The translations under genes and the position numbers were made by a program. From assembly GCA_030598425.1 (NCBI GenBank), contig JAUVPY010000105.1, forward strand, positions 1-7,773: a stretch of DNA of 7,773 nt, read 5' to 3'. Every line of letters begins with the position of its first letter. The stretch's first letter is position 1. Source of the stretch: Anaerolineae bacterium (GTDB lineage: Bacteria; Chloroflexota; Anaerolineae; 4572-78; NAK82). Below, piece after piece: positions 1 through 5,613 of the stretch. Under the pieces are notes generated by a model. That model made no database searches, had not been told where the DNA came from, and was given only the letters and a program-made list of their open reading frames with translations.

Positions 1-292
1 CGAAGCCCTGGCCTGACGCCCAGGCGGGCAAACGGCGATGCGCTTCATTAATACTTGCTGGGTCAGCATCGATCCCAGTATAAGCGGCATAGGTCAACGA
101 GCCCCAGTCCAGCAGCCGCTCCAGCATGGTGCCGACGCCCGCTCCGACCTCCAGCACACGAAGAGGAGTGGACAGGGTGGCGGCTGGCAGGGCGCTACCC
201 AGGCTTTCCCATACGTGCCGATTCAGAGCGCGGTCGTCCACGCTCTTTTTGGCCGCCAGGTAGCGGGTGAAGCTGTAATCAACCGGTGTCAT
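1..292 (-). CDS. Class I SAM-dependent methyltransferase, N-terminal part (runs off the window)
   Basis: This is the first 97 codons of a methyltransferase; the gene continues beyond the left edge. Translation from the ATG at 292-290 is open throughout. Residues 47-56 read LEVGAGVGTM, the glycine-rich SAM-binding motif I of class I methyltransferases. GIDADPAS at 73-80 is a motif II-like acidic turn, where an Asp normally contacts the SAM ribose. The start is supported by a purine-rich GGGGGGAG stretch just upstream. It lies 19 bases after the stop of the glycosyltransferase gene on the same strand, so the two are probably co-transcribed. The acceptor cannot be told from the SAM-binding half. 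Modification of a glycosylated or pterin-type product is possible from context only. The family call is firm. Confidence 0.85.
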   Translation of the reverse strand, partial: MTPVDYSFTRYLAAKKSVDDRALNRHVWESLGSALPAATLSTPLRVLEVGAGVGTMLERLLDWGSLTYAAYTGIDADPASINEAHRRLPAWASGQGF

Positions 293-311
293 TCTTTCTC
301 CCCCCACGCCG

Positions 312-1391
312 TTAGGAACTGATACCCGTCAGGAACTGACGCACCCGCTCAGCACTTTCGGCCCAGGTAGGATGATCCACGTACCGTTGTTGAGCGGCCA
401 AGCTCATCTGGACCAGGCGCTCTCGGTCCTCGATCAGGGTGCGAATGTGATGGGTCAAAGCAGATGTGTCACCGGAGGGCACCAAGAAGCCGTCCAGGCC
501 GTGGGTGACAATCTCGCGAGCGGCCCCGGCGCTGGAGGCGATCGCCGGTAGGCCCGCCCCCATACCCTCTAGATAGACAATGCCAAACCCTTCGTAGGAG
601 GAAGGCACGCACAGCAGGTGACTGCGCGCCAGGCGGGTGACAAGTTCGGCATCGGGTAGGGAGCCAGACAGAGATACCTGATTCGTCACTCCCGTCTCTT
701 TTATCTGACGCCGGATGGCGCGCACGTAAGCCAAGTCCACCTCCAGACTACCCACGACATCCAGTCGCCAACTGTCCCGAGGCAGGCGAGACAGCCCGTC
801 CAGCAGAATGTGGAGCCCTTTGCGCGGGATCAGGTTGCCGATGAAGAGAATTCGCAAGGGTCCAGAACTCCGGGCGCGGCTGGCAATCTGGGCGGGCGTT
901 AAATCAAGACACAGCCGGTCGCCTCCAGGATAGGCTACGGTGGCGGGCCTTTCCATCCCCAGCACACCTTTCACAGCGGCCTTGGTGGTCTGGCTGTTAA
1001 AGATGAAACCATCCACTGTCGAGAGGTAACGTCGCTCCACCCATCGATAAAGGCGGTTCTGCCAGGCCGGGCGTGCCTCGCTACAACGCAGGTGATGGAC
1101 AATGGCAACAATTGGATAGCCGACCTGGGCCTGCAGCCGCCGATTGAGGCAAAACAGGGAGGGATGATTGAGCTCGTCTTGAAGAAGCACGTCCAGGGAG
1201 ACCTGGCGCAACCGGTGGTATAGGGTCGGTGAGGAGTTATCGACCAGGTGTCGGCCATAATTGCGCCACGGCAACGAGATGATCTCCACCTGCTCCCCTT
1301 GACGGCGCAGATGTTCAACCAGCATTCGATCGTAGATATAGCCGCCGGAGACCGTGTCCAGGCTGCCATAGATAACCAAACCGACCCGCAC
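312..1391 (-). CDS. Glycosyltransferase family 4 (GT-B fold)
   Basis: A 359-residue retaining glycosyltransferase of the GT4 type, which moves a sugar from an activated donor, usually a nucleotide-sugar, to an acceptor on the cytoplasmic side. The N-terminal domain opens with RVGLVIYGS and a Gly-Gly turn (SGG, 15-17) typical of the acceptor half. The C-terminal Rossmann domain begins around 180 with ILFIGNLIPRKG (181-192). The donor-binding E-x7-E motif is present as E267 and E275 in PSSYEGFGIVYLEG. HGLDGFLVPSGD (297-308) is the usual distal loop. Length is normal for the family. The start is GTG at 1391, preceded by a GGGG tract about five bases away. A 165-base gap with a MITE-like insertion lies upstream, and a methyltransferase follows 19 bases downstream. 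Donor and acceptor cannot be deduced. Confidence 0.92.
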   Translation of the reverse strand: MRVGLVIYGSLDTVSGGYIYDRMLVEHLRRQGEQVEIISLPWRNYGRHLVDNSSPTLYHRLRQVSLDVLLQDELNHPSLFCLNRRLQAQVGYPIVAIVHHLRCSEARPAWQNRLYRWVERRYLSTVDGFIFNSQTTKAAVKGVLGMERPATVAYPGGDRLCLDLTPAQIASRARSSGPLRILFIGNLIPRKGLHILLDGLSRLPRDSWRLDVVGSLEVDLAYVRAIRRQIKETGVTNQVSLSGSLPDAELVTRLARSHLLCVPSSYEGFGIVYLEGMGAGLPAIASSAGAAREIVTHGLDGFLVPSGDTSALTHHIRTLIEDRERLVQMSLAAQQRYVDHPTWAESAERVRQFLTGISS

Positions 1392-1466
1392 TTTTTCCCC
1401 GCCAAAATCCCAACAAATCGAGCACGAAGGTTCGCCCTTACACGCGCTTTCCGCCTCGGTGTACTA

Positions 1467-1557
1467 GGTAGTGTTGACAATTTAGTTAGCAGATGAGAGA
1501 CGTCATCAGACCCTTCGCTGGAGCCTCAGAGGGCAAGGGCCAAATGTCAACACGGCC
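1467..1557. mobile_element. MITE-like element, 91 bp, flanked by TA
   Basis: The ends are inverted copies: GGTAGTGTTGACA at 1467-1479 and TGTCAACACGGCC at 1545-1557. They match at 11 of 13 positions, with an unbroken 9-bp core. TA lies directly outside both ends (1465-1466 and 1558-1559), as expected for a TA target duplication made by IS630/Tc1-mariner or some IS5-group transposases. The 65-base interior codes for nothing and has no obvious promoter. It is therefore best read as a non-autonomous element or remnant of an insertion sequence. The right boundary falls inside the PTPS-like gene's stop codon: TAG at 1559-1557 uses the duplicated TA plus the first element base. Joining the flanks without the element also gives TAG, so the protein was not altered. 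A simple hairpin unrelated to transposition is the alternative. Confidence 0.6.
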
Positions 1558-1934
1558 TAATACTCCTGCCGGTAGGCGGCCCAGGCGATTTCATTCTCCC
1601 ATATTTTGAGGGTGATGGCACTCAGATTTGGCGCTTGGATACGATCGGAAAGTGCCAGGCAGAAGATGCGAGCGAAGTGCTCAATGCTCGTGTTGAGTCC
1701 TTCAAACTCGGGCAGATCGTTTAATGTCTTGTCCCGGTAATAGGCTACCAGGCCCTCAAGATGGGTCTCTATATCAACGATGTCTACCAGGTAGCCATGC
1801 TCATCCAGGGTGACTCCTTCCAAACCCACCTCGACGCGGTAATGATGAGAGTGCCGTTCGTTTTCCGCCCCCCAGTCGCCGCCAATAAGAAAATGCTGCG
1901 CAACAAAGTCTCGACTTACGGTAACGGTGTACAT
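1557..1934 (-). CDS. 6-pyruvoyl-tetrahydropterin synthase / QueD-family protein with altered catalytic residues
   Basis: A 125-residue T-fold protein of the PTPS/6-carboxytetrahydropterin synthase family, which converts dihydroneopterin triphosphate to tetrahydropterins. The zinc triad is kept: H14 in QHFL, and H28 and H30 in HSHHY. NTSIEHFA (81-88) matches the family's NPTSE-type segment. E113 in WENEIAWAAY matches the pterin-anchoring Glu. The position of the catalytic Cys (four before the HxH) holds E24. The Asp-His pair before LND is R67-D68, so the usual proton-relay His is missing. The start at 1934 is chosen because AAGGAG lies nine bases upstream and MYTVTVSRDF aligns with the family N-terminus; an in-frame ATG at 2036 would add a repeat-derived tail. 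It probably acts on a pterin or pyrimidine related to the product of the GTP cyclohydrolase II upstream, but its reaction is uncertain. Confidence 0.85.
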   Translation of the reverse strand: MYTVTVSRDFVAQHFLIGGDWGAENERHSHHYRVEVGLEGVTLDEHGYLVDIVDIETHLEGLVAYYRDKTLNDLPEFEGLNTSIEHFARIFCLALSDRIQAPNLSAITLKIWENEIAWAAYRQEY

Positions 1935-1943
1935 AGTGATATA

Positions 1944-1949
1944 CTCCTT
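1944..1949 (-). promoter_or_regulatory. Ribosome binding site of the PTPS-like gene
   Basis: AAGGAG on the minus strand, nine bases before the ATG at 1934. It decides the start in favour of the 125-residue protein over the 159-residue in-frame extension, which begins inside the heptad repeats and has no such site. Confidence 0.8.
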
Positions 1950-1969
1950 GTGTGCTTGCTGCTTTGAGT

Positions 1970-2071
1970 CGTGAAACGTGATGCGTGATGCGTAAAACGT
2001 AATGCGTAATGCGTGAAACGCGAATACAAGGATCACGGATCACGCGTTACGCAATACGCATTACGTTTTCC
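1970..2071. repeat. Heptad repeat array, inverted, forming a long hairpin
   Basis: From 1970 to 2025 there are eight consecutive 7-base units: CGTGAAA, CGTGATG twice, CGTAAAA, CGTAATG twice, CGTGAAA and CGCGAAT. After four bases come GGATCAC twice (2030-2043), then GCGTTAC, GCAATAC, GCATTAC and GTTTTCC (2044-2071), where GCATTAC is the reverse-complement type of the first set. The arms 1994-2022 and 2043-2069 pair over 26 bases with one mismatch and a 2-base bulge. The array ends four bases from the stop codon of the dehydrogenase gene at 2075, and the PTPS-like gene starts 36 bases beyond the other end. In a minus-strand transcript the stem ends in GUUUU, so it could act as an attenuator or a 3'-end stabiliser. 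This kind of short-unit spacer is reminiscent of Chloroflexota intergenic repeats, from memory only. Confidence 0.85.
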
Positions 2072-2074
2072 TTC

Positions 2075-3103
2075 TCACGTGTAGGTCAACATGACCTGTA
2101 TCGCTTTCTCAGGATGCTGGTCAAGTAGGACGTAAGCCTGGGATGCTTGCTTGATAGGGAAGCGGTGGGTGATCAGTTGGGCGGGTTTTACTTGTTGAAG
2201 CATCTGCCACGCCAAATCCAGCCGGCGAGACTTGGTCCATCGTCCGCTCCACTCGGGGGCGATGGTGCTGACCTGACTGCTTATGAGACGCACCCGGCTA
2301 CGATGAAAGCGCCCTCCCAGATCCACATTAGCCCGCTTCTGGCCATACCAGGAGCCAACGACCACCCGCCCGTTGAATCCAGTAGCGGCGATTGCCTGAT
2401 CCAGGGCTCCAGGGTTGCCGGAAAGCTCGTACGTCAGATCCGCCCCCGGGTAAAAGCGTCCCTTCTGAACCAAAGAGGAGACCTGGTCCAAAGCATCTGG
2501 CGCAGTCGGGTCCAAGCTGACGTGAGCGCCCATATCCAGAGATTTTCCACGACGCAAGGGATACCGATCCAGCGTCACCAGTCTGGCCAGCGGAAACCGG
2601 GCCAGCAGCGCAGTTGTCAACAAACCAACGACGCCCTGTCCAAAGACGGCCACCTGCTCTCCAACGAGGGGCTGCCCATCCATCAGGAAGTTGACGGCTG
2701 TCTCCACGGTGGGCAGAAAAGCCGCTTCTTCCGGCGACACACCAGGTGATACTGGGATCAACTCGGCTGGAGAGGTCAGAAAATGGCTCTCGTGCGGGTG
2801 AAAGGCAAAGACCAGCCGGTTGTGCCATTCCGGGCCCACGTAAGCGCCCCAAGCAACCACCCGCCCCACGGCAGCGTATCCATATTTGAGTGGAAAGCCA
2901 AAATCACCAGCCAGGTCAGGGATGGTCTCGTCCACGGGGATGTCGGTCGGCGCTTGGCCCCGGTAGATCAGCATCTCGGTGCCTGGGCTGATGGCTGAGA
3001 CCTGGGTATGAACAACGACCTGGTCTTCCGCCGGTGGGGGCAGGCGCTCCTCCTGCACGGAGACCTGGTACGGCCCCGTGAAATAGAGGGATAGTCGCTT
3101 CAC
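2075..3103 (-). CDS. BchC-like medium-chain dehydrogenase/reductase, zinc ligands absent
   Basis: A 342-residue member of the MDR superfamily (GroES-like domain plus NAD(P)-binding Rossmann domain). VSAISPGTEMLIYRG (35-49) is the segment typical of BchC-like dehydrogenases, where classic alcohol dehydrogenases carry a zinc-binding Cys. FGQGVVG (154-160) is the GxGxxG dinucleotide-binding turn, and D179 at the end of the next strand (VTLDR) suggests NAD preference. No Cys occurs at the catalytic position, GHE is replaced by KYGYAAVG (73-80), and the four-Cys structural zinc lobe is missing. It is thus probably a zinc-independent oxidoreductase, despite the zinc-type label such proteins usually receive. 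The GTG start at 3103 overlaps the RibD-like gene's stop in a GTGA, with GAGGT upstream. Translational coupling to the reductase and cyclohydrolase implies a substrate derived from GTP, perhaps a side-chain hydroxyl. The family is sure; the substrate is unknown. Confidence 0.88.
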   Translation of the reverse strand: MKRLSLYFTGPYQVSVQEERLPPPAEDQVVVHTQVSAISPGTEMLIYRGQAPTDIPVDETIPDLAGDFGFPLKYGYAAVGRVVAWGAYVGPEWHNRLVFAFHPHESHFLTSPAELIPVSPGVSPEEAAFLPTVETAVNFLMDGQPLVGEQVAVFGQGVVGLLTTALLARFPLARLVTLDRYPLRRGKSLDMGAHVSLDPTAPDALDQVSSLVQKGRFYPGADLTYELSGNPGALDQAIAATGFNGRVVVGSWYGQKRANVDLGGRFHRSRVRLISSQVSTIAPEWSGRWTKSRRLDLAWQMLQQVKPAQLITHRFPIKQASQAYVLLDQHPEKAIQVMLTYT

Positions 3104-3813
3104 GCTTTACCTCGAGCCAACTCTCCCCACAAGATCAGGTCCTCCCCTCGCCACGCTGCGTGTGGCTTTTGCAGACGCGGGAAACACGCCGGGTCAGTCT
3201 GTCTCAGGTCGTTCACGGCGTGCAAGCCACCTACCAGCATAGGCGAGACTGTCAGCACCAGGAGGTCGACCAGCCGTTGGCGGAGGAAGCTGGTGATGAT
3301 GCGCGCGCCTCCCTCCACCATCAGGCAGGTGATGCCCAATGCTCCAAGGCGTTCCAGCAGAATGGCCAGGTTCACGCCCCCGCTTAGATCAGTCGGGAGG
3401 CGCAGGACGCGAGCCCCAGCTTGCTCCAGCGCCCGCTGGCGATCCAGGTCGGCGTGTTCACTGGTAGCAATCCACGAAGAGAGAGGATGATGTCGCAGCA
3501 AGCTAGCGTCTAACGGGAAACGCAGTCGGCTGTCGACCACCACCGGCTGCGGATTCACCCCTTCCACCAAACGCACAGTGAGGCGAGGGTTGTCAGCCAG
3601 CACGGTGCCAATGCCCACCAAGATGGCATCGTGAGCGGCTCGCAGTTGGTGAGTGAGGGTCAAGGATAACGTGCCGCTCAGGGCCAACGGCTGACCCGGA
3701 CGAGCGGCGATGCAGCCATCTATGCTTTGCGCGTAACTTAGGGTCACCCACGGTCGGCCTGTTTTGTGGCAATGCTCAGCAGATTTCGCGAGCAACGCTT
3801 CAATCTCTTCCAT
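3100..3813 (-). CDS. Stand-alone RibD C-terminal-type (dihydrofolate reductase-like) reductase
   Basis: A 237-residue protein consisting of the RibD_C domain only. In riboflavin synthesis this fold reduces the ribosyl side chain of the aminopyrimidine to ribityl with NADPH. RPWVTLSYAQSIDG (20-33) is the N-terminal strand with the conserved S-x-D. LRAAHDAILVG (58-68) and DNPRLTVR (74-81) follow. VEGGA (166-170) is the glycine-rich cofactor loop, and SPMLVGG (190-196) is also typical. The N-terminal zinc deaminase domain of bacterial RibD is absent, so it resembles the archaeal/fungal RIB7/ArfC arrangement in which reduction precedes deamination. The ATG at 3813 lies inside the end of the GTP cyclohydrolase II gene (14-base overlap) and has only a weak ribosome binding site, which points to coupled translation. 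A modified role outside riboflavin synthesis is plausible from the neighbours. Confidence 0.9.
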   Translation of the reverse strand: MEEIEALLAKSAEHCHKTGRPWVTLSYAQSIDGCIAARPGQPLALSGTLSLTLTHQLRAAHDAILVGIGTVLADNPRLTVRLVEGVNPQPVVVDSRLRFPLDASLLRHHPLSSWIATSEHADLDRQRALEQAGARVLRLPTDLSGGVNLAILLERLGALGITCLMVEGGARIITSFLRQRLVDLLVLTVSPMLVGGLHAVNDLRQTDPACFPRLQKPHAAWRGEDLILWGELARGKA

Positions 3814-4447
3814 TGCTGCCGTGACTCACGAGCACGTCGAATGCAGGCGCAAGATTGAACAAATGGTTCATGCGCTCGGCCTTGGCCGTCAGATACGCTG
3901 CGTTTTCGGTGGTAACTTTAGGTTGCAGTGGGACGCGAGCAGTAACCGACACATCCAACTTGTGTAGGCTCTCGATCTTCTCAGGATTGTTCGTCAGTAA
4001 GCGGACTGAAACGACGTCCAAGTCTTTCAAAATGAGAGCCGCCACCGTGTAGTCTCGTTCATCAGCCTGATGCCCAAGCAGGAGATTGGCATCTACCGTG
4101 TCATAACCCACATCCTGAAGGTTGTAGGCGCGCAGCTTATCCAGCAAGCCAATCCCCCGCCCCTCTTGACGAAGATAAACGAGCACCCCCGTACCCTCTT
4201 CCGCGATCAGGCGCATGGCTTGATGCAACTGATCACCGCAGTCACAGCGTAGTGAGCCCAGTACGTCGCCGGTGAGACATTCCGAGTGTATCCGAACCAG
4301 CACATCCTGCTGGTCTGCGACCTCTCCCATGACTAAGGCAAGGTGCTCTTTGTCACTCTGGTTGTCCAGATAAAGACATAATTGGAATTCGCCGGCTAGG
4401 GTTGGGACTCGAGCACAGGTCATCTGTGTAATTGTCAGCTCAGCCAT
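3800..4447 (-). CDS. ribA: Stand-alone GTP cyclohydrolase II
   Basis: A 215-residue enzyme that opens the imidazole ring of GTP, releasing formate and pyrophosphate to give 2,5-diamino-6-ribosylamino-4(3H)-pyrimidinone 5'-phosphate. It aligns end to end with E. coli RibA. Zinc ligands C57, C68 and C70 lie in SECLTGDVLGSLRCDCG. RQEGRGIGL (93-101) is the phosphate-binding loop. Y108 in RAYNLQD and R131 in ADERDY match the catalytic Tyr and Arg. LTNNPEKIE (151-159) is the conserved late motif. Y108 argues for the normal product; some Streptomyces paralogues with Met here stop at the formylated intermediate. The RibB domain found in RibBA fusions is missing. The ATG at 4447 is preceded by a GGGGGT tract about ten bases away. 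It is the first gene of the overlapping three-gene block and follows a 143-base spacer. The symbol reflects the activity; a role in riboflavin synthesis is not shown. Confidence 0.95.
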   Translation of the reverse strand: MAELTITQMTCARVPTLAGEFQLCLYLDNQSDKEHLALVMGEVADQQDVLVRIHSECLTGDVLGSLRCDCGDQLHQAMRLIAEEGTGVLVYLRQEGRGIGLLDKLRAYNLQDVGYDTVDANLLLGHQADERDYTVAALILKDLDVVSVRLLTNNPEKIESLHKLDVSVTARVPLQPKVTTENAAYLTAKAERMNHLFNLAPAFDVLVSHGSNGRD

Positions 4448-4590
4448 TTGGAAGATACCCCCCGTGTCCTGGCACTAAGATGATGTCTGTCGATTCTCTA
4501 TGAATAACAGGACAATCAAAACCACCTCGATCGTTTTGTCTACGTAAGATATTGAGTGGGATAATCACATAATTTACAGCAATACTGAGC
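4448..4590 (-). other. Spacer upstream of the GTP cyclohydrolase II gene
   Basis: This 143-base, relatively AT-rich gap is the longest one in the series without an explaining repeat. It holds an inverted pair, TGTCCTG (4465-4471) and CAGGACA (4508-4514), 36 bases apart. On the minus strand the best promoter-like pair I find is TAGACA followed after 17 bases by TTGATT, a poor -10. I see no FMN-riboswitch signature. A separate promoter for the GTP-processing block is possible but not demonstrated. Confidence 0.3.
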
Positions 4591-5610
4591 TTAAGGCAAC
4601 TGGCTTTTAACGCCACCCCACCACAGACCCAAACCACCCAAGGCAACATCTCGCACGTGGATGAGAAGGCTTAGGCTGATACCCGCCGCGGGGTTCAGCC
4701 CAAACGCCCCCAAGGCCAGCACCTGGCTGGCTTCCAGTGTGCCCAGGCCGCCCGGTAAGGGCAGAAGAATAGCAATGCGAGCCGCGGTAAGCGCGCTGAT
4801 GACCTGGATCGGAGTCAGGTTCAAGCCCAGGACGCGAAGCATGAGCCAAAACTCAACCAAGATGGCAACCCAACTAACCAAAGAGATCAAGAGAGCTTGC
4901 ATAAGAGTCAGGGGTGATTCCTGACAAAATCGCGTTGCCTCTTCTTCGCTGTCCCGGATAGCCTGGTAGACCTTACGGTGGCGAGAGAGCCAAGGAACGT
5001 CCCCTAACAGTTTTTGCCGTGAAAAGAACCCGACAATAACCTTCAACGGGCCAGAGACAGGGTGTCGGCCGCCCCAGATAGCCAACAGAAATCCGATTGG
5101 CAAAGCCAGCAATAGGAACGGCAATATGATTGCCTGCCTGACTTCAACCCCAGGAAACACTTGCCACAGCAGTATGCAGGCAATGCCGCCCGCCAGAAAA
5201 GCAAAATTGACCAATAACTCCAAGGATTTGTCCAGAGTCACGGCGGAAATGGCGGTGGAACGCGCCACCTGATGCCGGCGCTGCACCAGGTGCACTTGAA
5301 TCACCTCACCGCCGAACTGAGGTCCAGGGGTGAAGTAGCTGACCCCAAACGCCGCCACCCGGTAACCCGCCACCGTCAGGTAAGAAATGGGATGACCTTG
5401 GGCGCGTAGGATCAACCACCAGCGCCCACTCAACGTCAGCGACACCAGAACATTGGCCAGGATCAGGATCAGGATCTGGGTCGGACCTATCCCGGCCAAC
5501 ACCGCCCAGGAGTCTTCTAATGGGACGCTGCGCAGCACCCACAGGAACAGAAGAGGAACGACCAGCCAAAGTAAGTAGCGGAGCCGCAGGAGGCGGATAT
5601 GCTTTGGCAC
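4591..5610 (-). CDS. LPG_synthase_TM / UPF0104-family integral membrane protein
   Basis: A 339-residue multi-pass inner-membrane protein related to the membrane half of lysylphosphatidylglycerol synthase (MprF). Stand-alone members are often linked to lipid or glycolipid handling and flipping. Hydrophobic segments fall near 12-27, 43-61, 130-150, 159-179, 236-262, 268-286 and 296-316. Family motifs are visible: FTPGPQFGGEVIQ (93-105), TLDKSLEL (125-132) and PLPGGLGTLEASQ (284-296). No soluble tRNA-dependent aminoacyl-transferase domain is attached, so aminoacylation is not predicted. The GTG start at 5610 follows the stop of the CDP-alcohol phosphatidyltransferase gene by three bases, with AAGGAGG about ten bases upstream, so the two are almost certainly co-expressed. 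A head-group transferase next to a putative lipid translocator suggests making a lipid and moving it across the membrane. The substrate is unknown. Confidence 0.88.
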   Translation of the reverse strand: MPKHIRLLRLRYLLWLVVPLLFLWVLRSVPLEDSWAVLAGIGPTQILILILANVLVSLTLSGRWWLILRAQGHPISYLTVAGYRVAAFGVSYFTPGPQFGGEVIQVHLVQRRHQVARSTAISAVTLDKSLELLVNFAFLAGGIACILLWQVFPGVEVRQAIILPFLLLALPIGFLLAIWGGRHPVSGPLKVIVGFFSRQKLLGDVPWLSRHRKVYQAIRDSEEEATRFCQESPLTLMQALLISLVSWVAILVEFWLMLRVLGLNLTPIQVISALTAARIAILLPLPGGLGTLEASQVLALGAFGLNPAAGISLSLLIHVRDVALGGLGLWWGGVKSQLP

Positions 5611-5613
5611 TGG

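Noticed and set aside
314..339. Direct repeat AGGAACTGA at the end of the glycosyltransferase gene
   Set aside because: Two 9-base copies at the 3' end of the coding sequence, without flanking structure; probably chance.
971..1480. 169-residue minus-strand open frame across the start of the glycosyltransferase
   Set aside because: It is a different frame of the same strand as a clear GT4 gene, has no recognisable domain, and would run into the MITE-like element.
1474..1550. TTGACA hexamers in the element ends as outward promoters
   Set aside because: Both point into the element, and neither has a -10 at 16-18 bases.
1935..2036. N-terminal extension of the PTPS-like protein to an in-frame ATG at 2036
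   Set aside because: The extra 34 residues are translated heptad repeats, while AAGGAG sits correctly before the ATG at 1934 and the family N-terminus begins there.
2147..2749. 200-residue plus-strand open frame opposite the dehydrogenase
   Set aside because: It has no recognisable family features and lies antisense to a well-supported MDR gene.
4448..4590. FMN riboswitch before the cyclohydrolase II gene
   Set aside because: None of the conserved RFN-element segments could be found on the minus strand.
5458..5475. Three CAGGAT units in the LPG_synthase_TM-type gene as a phase-variation repeat
   Set aside because: Only three in-frame hexamers coding Ile-Leu pairs in a membrane helix; slippage would not shift the frame, and such runs arise by chance in hydrophobic segments.
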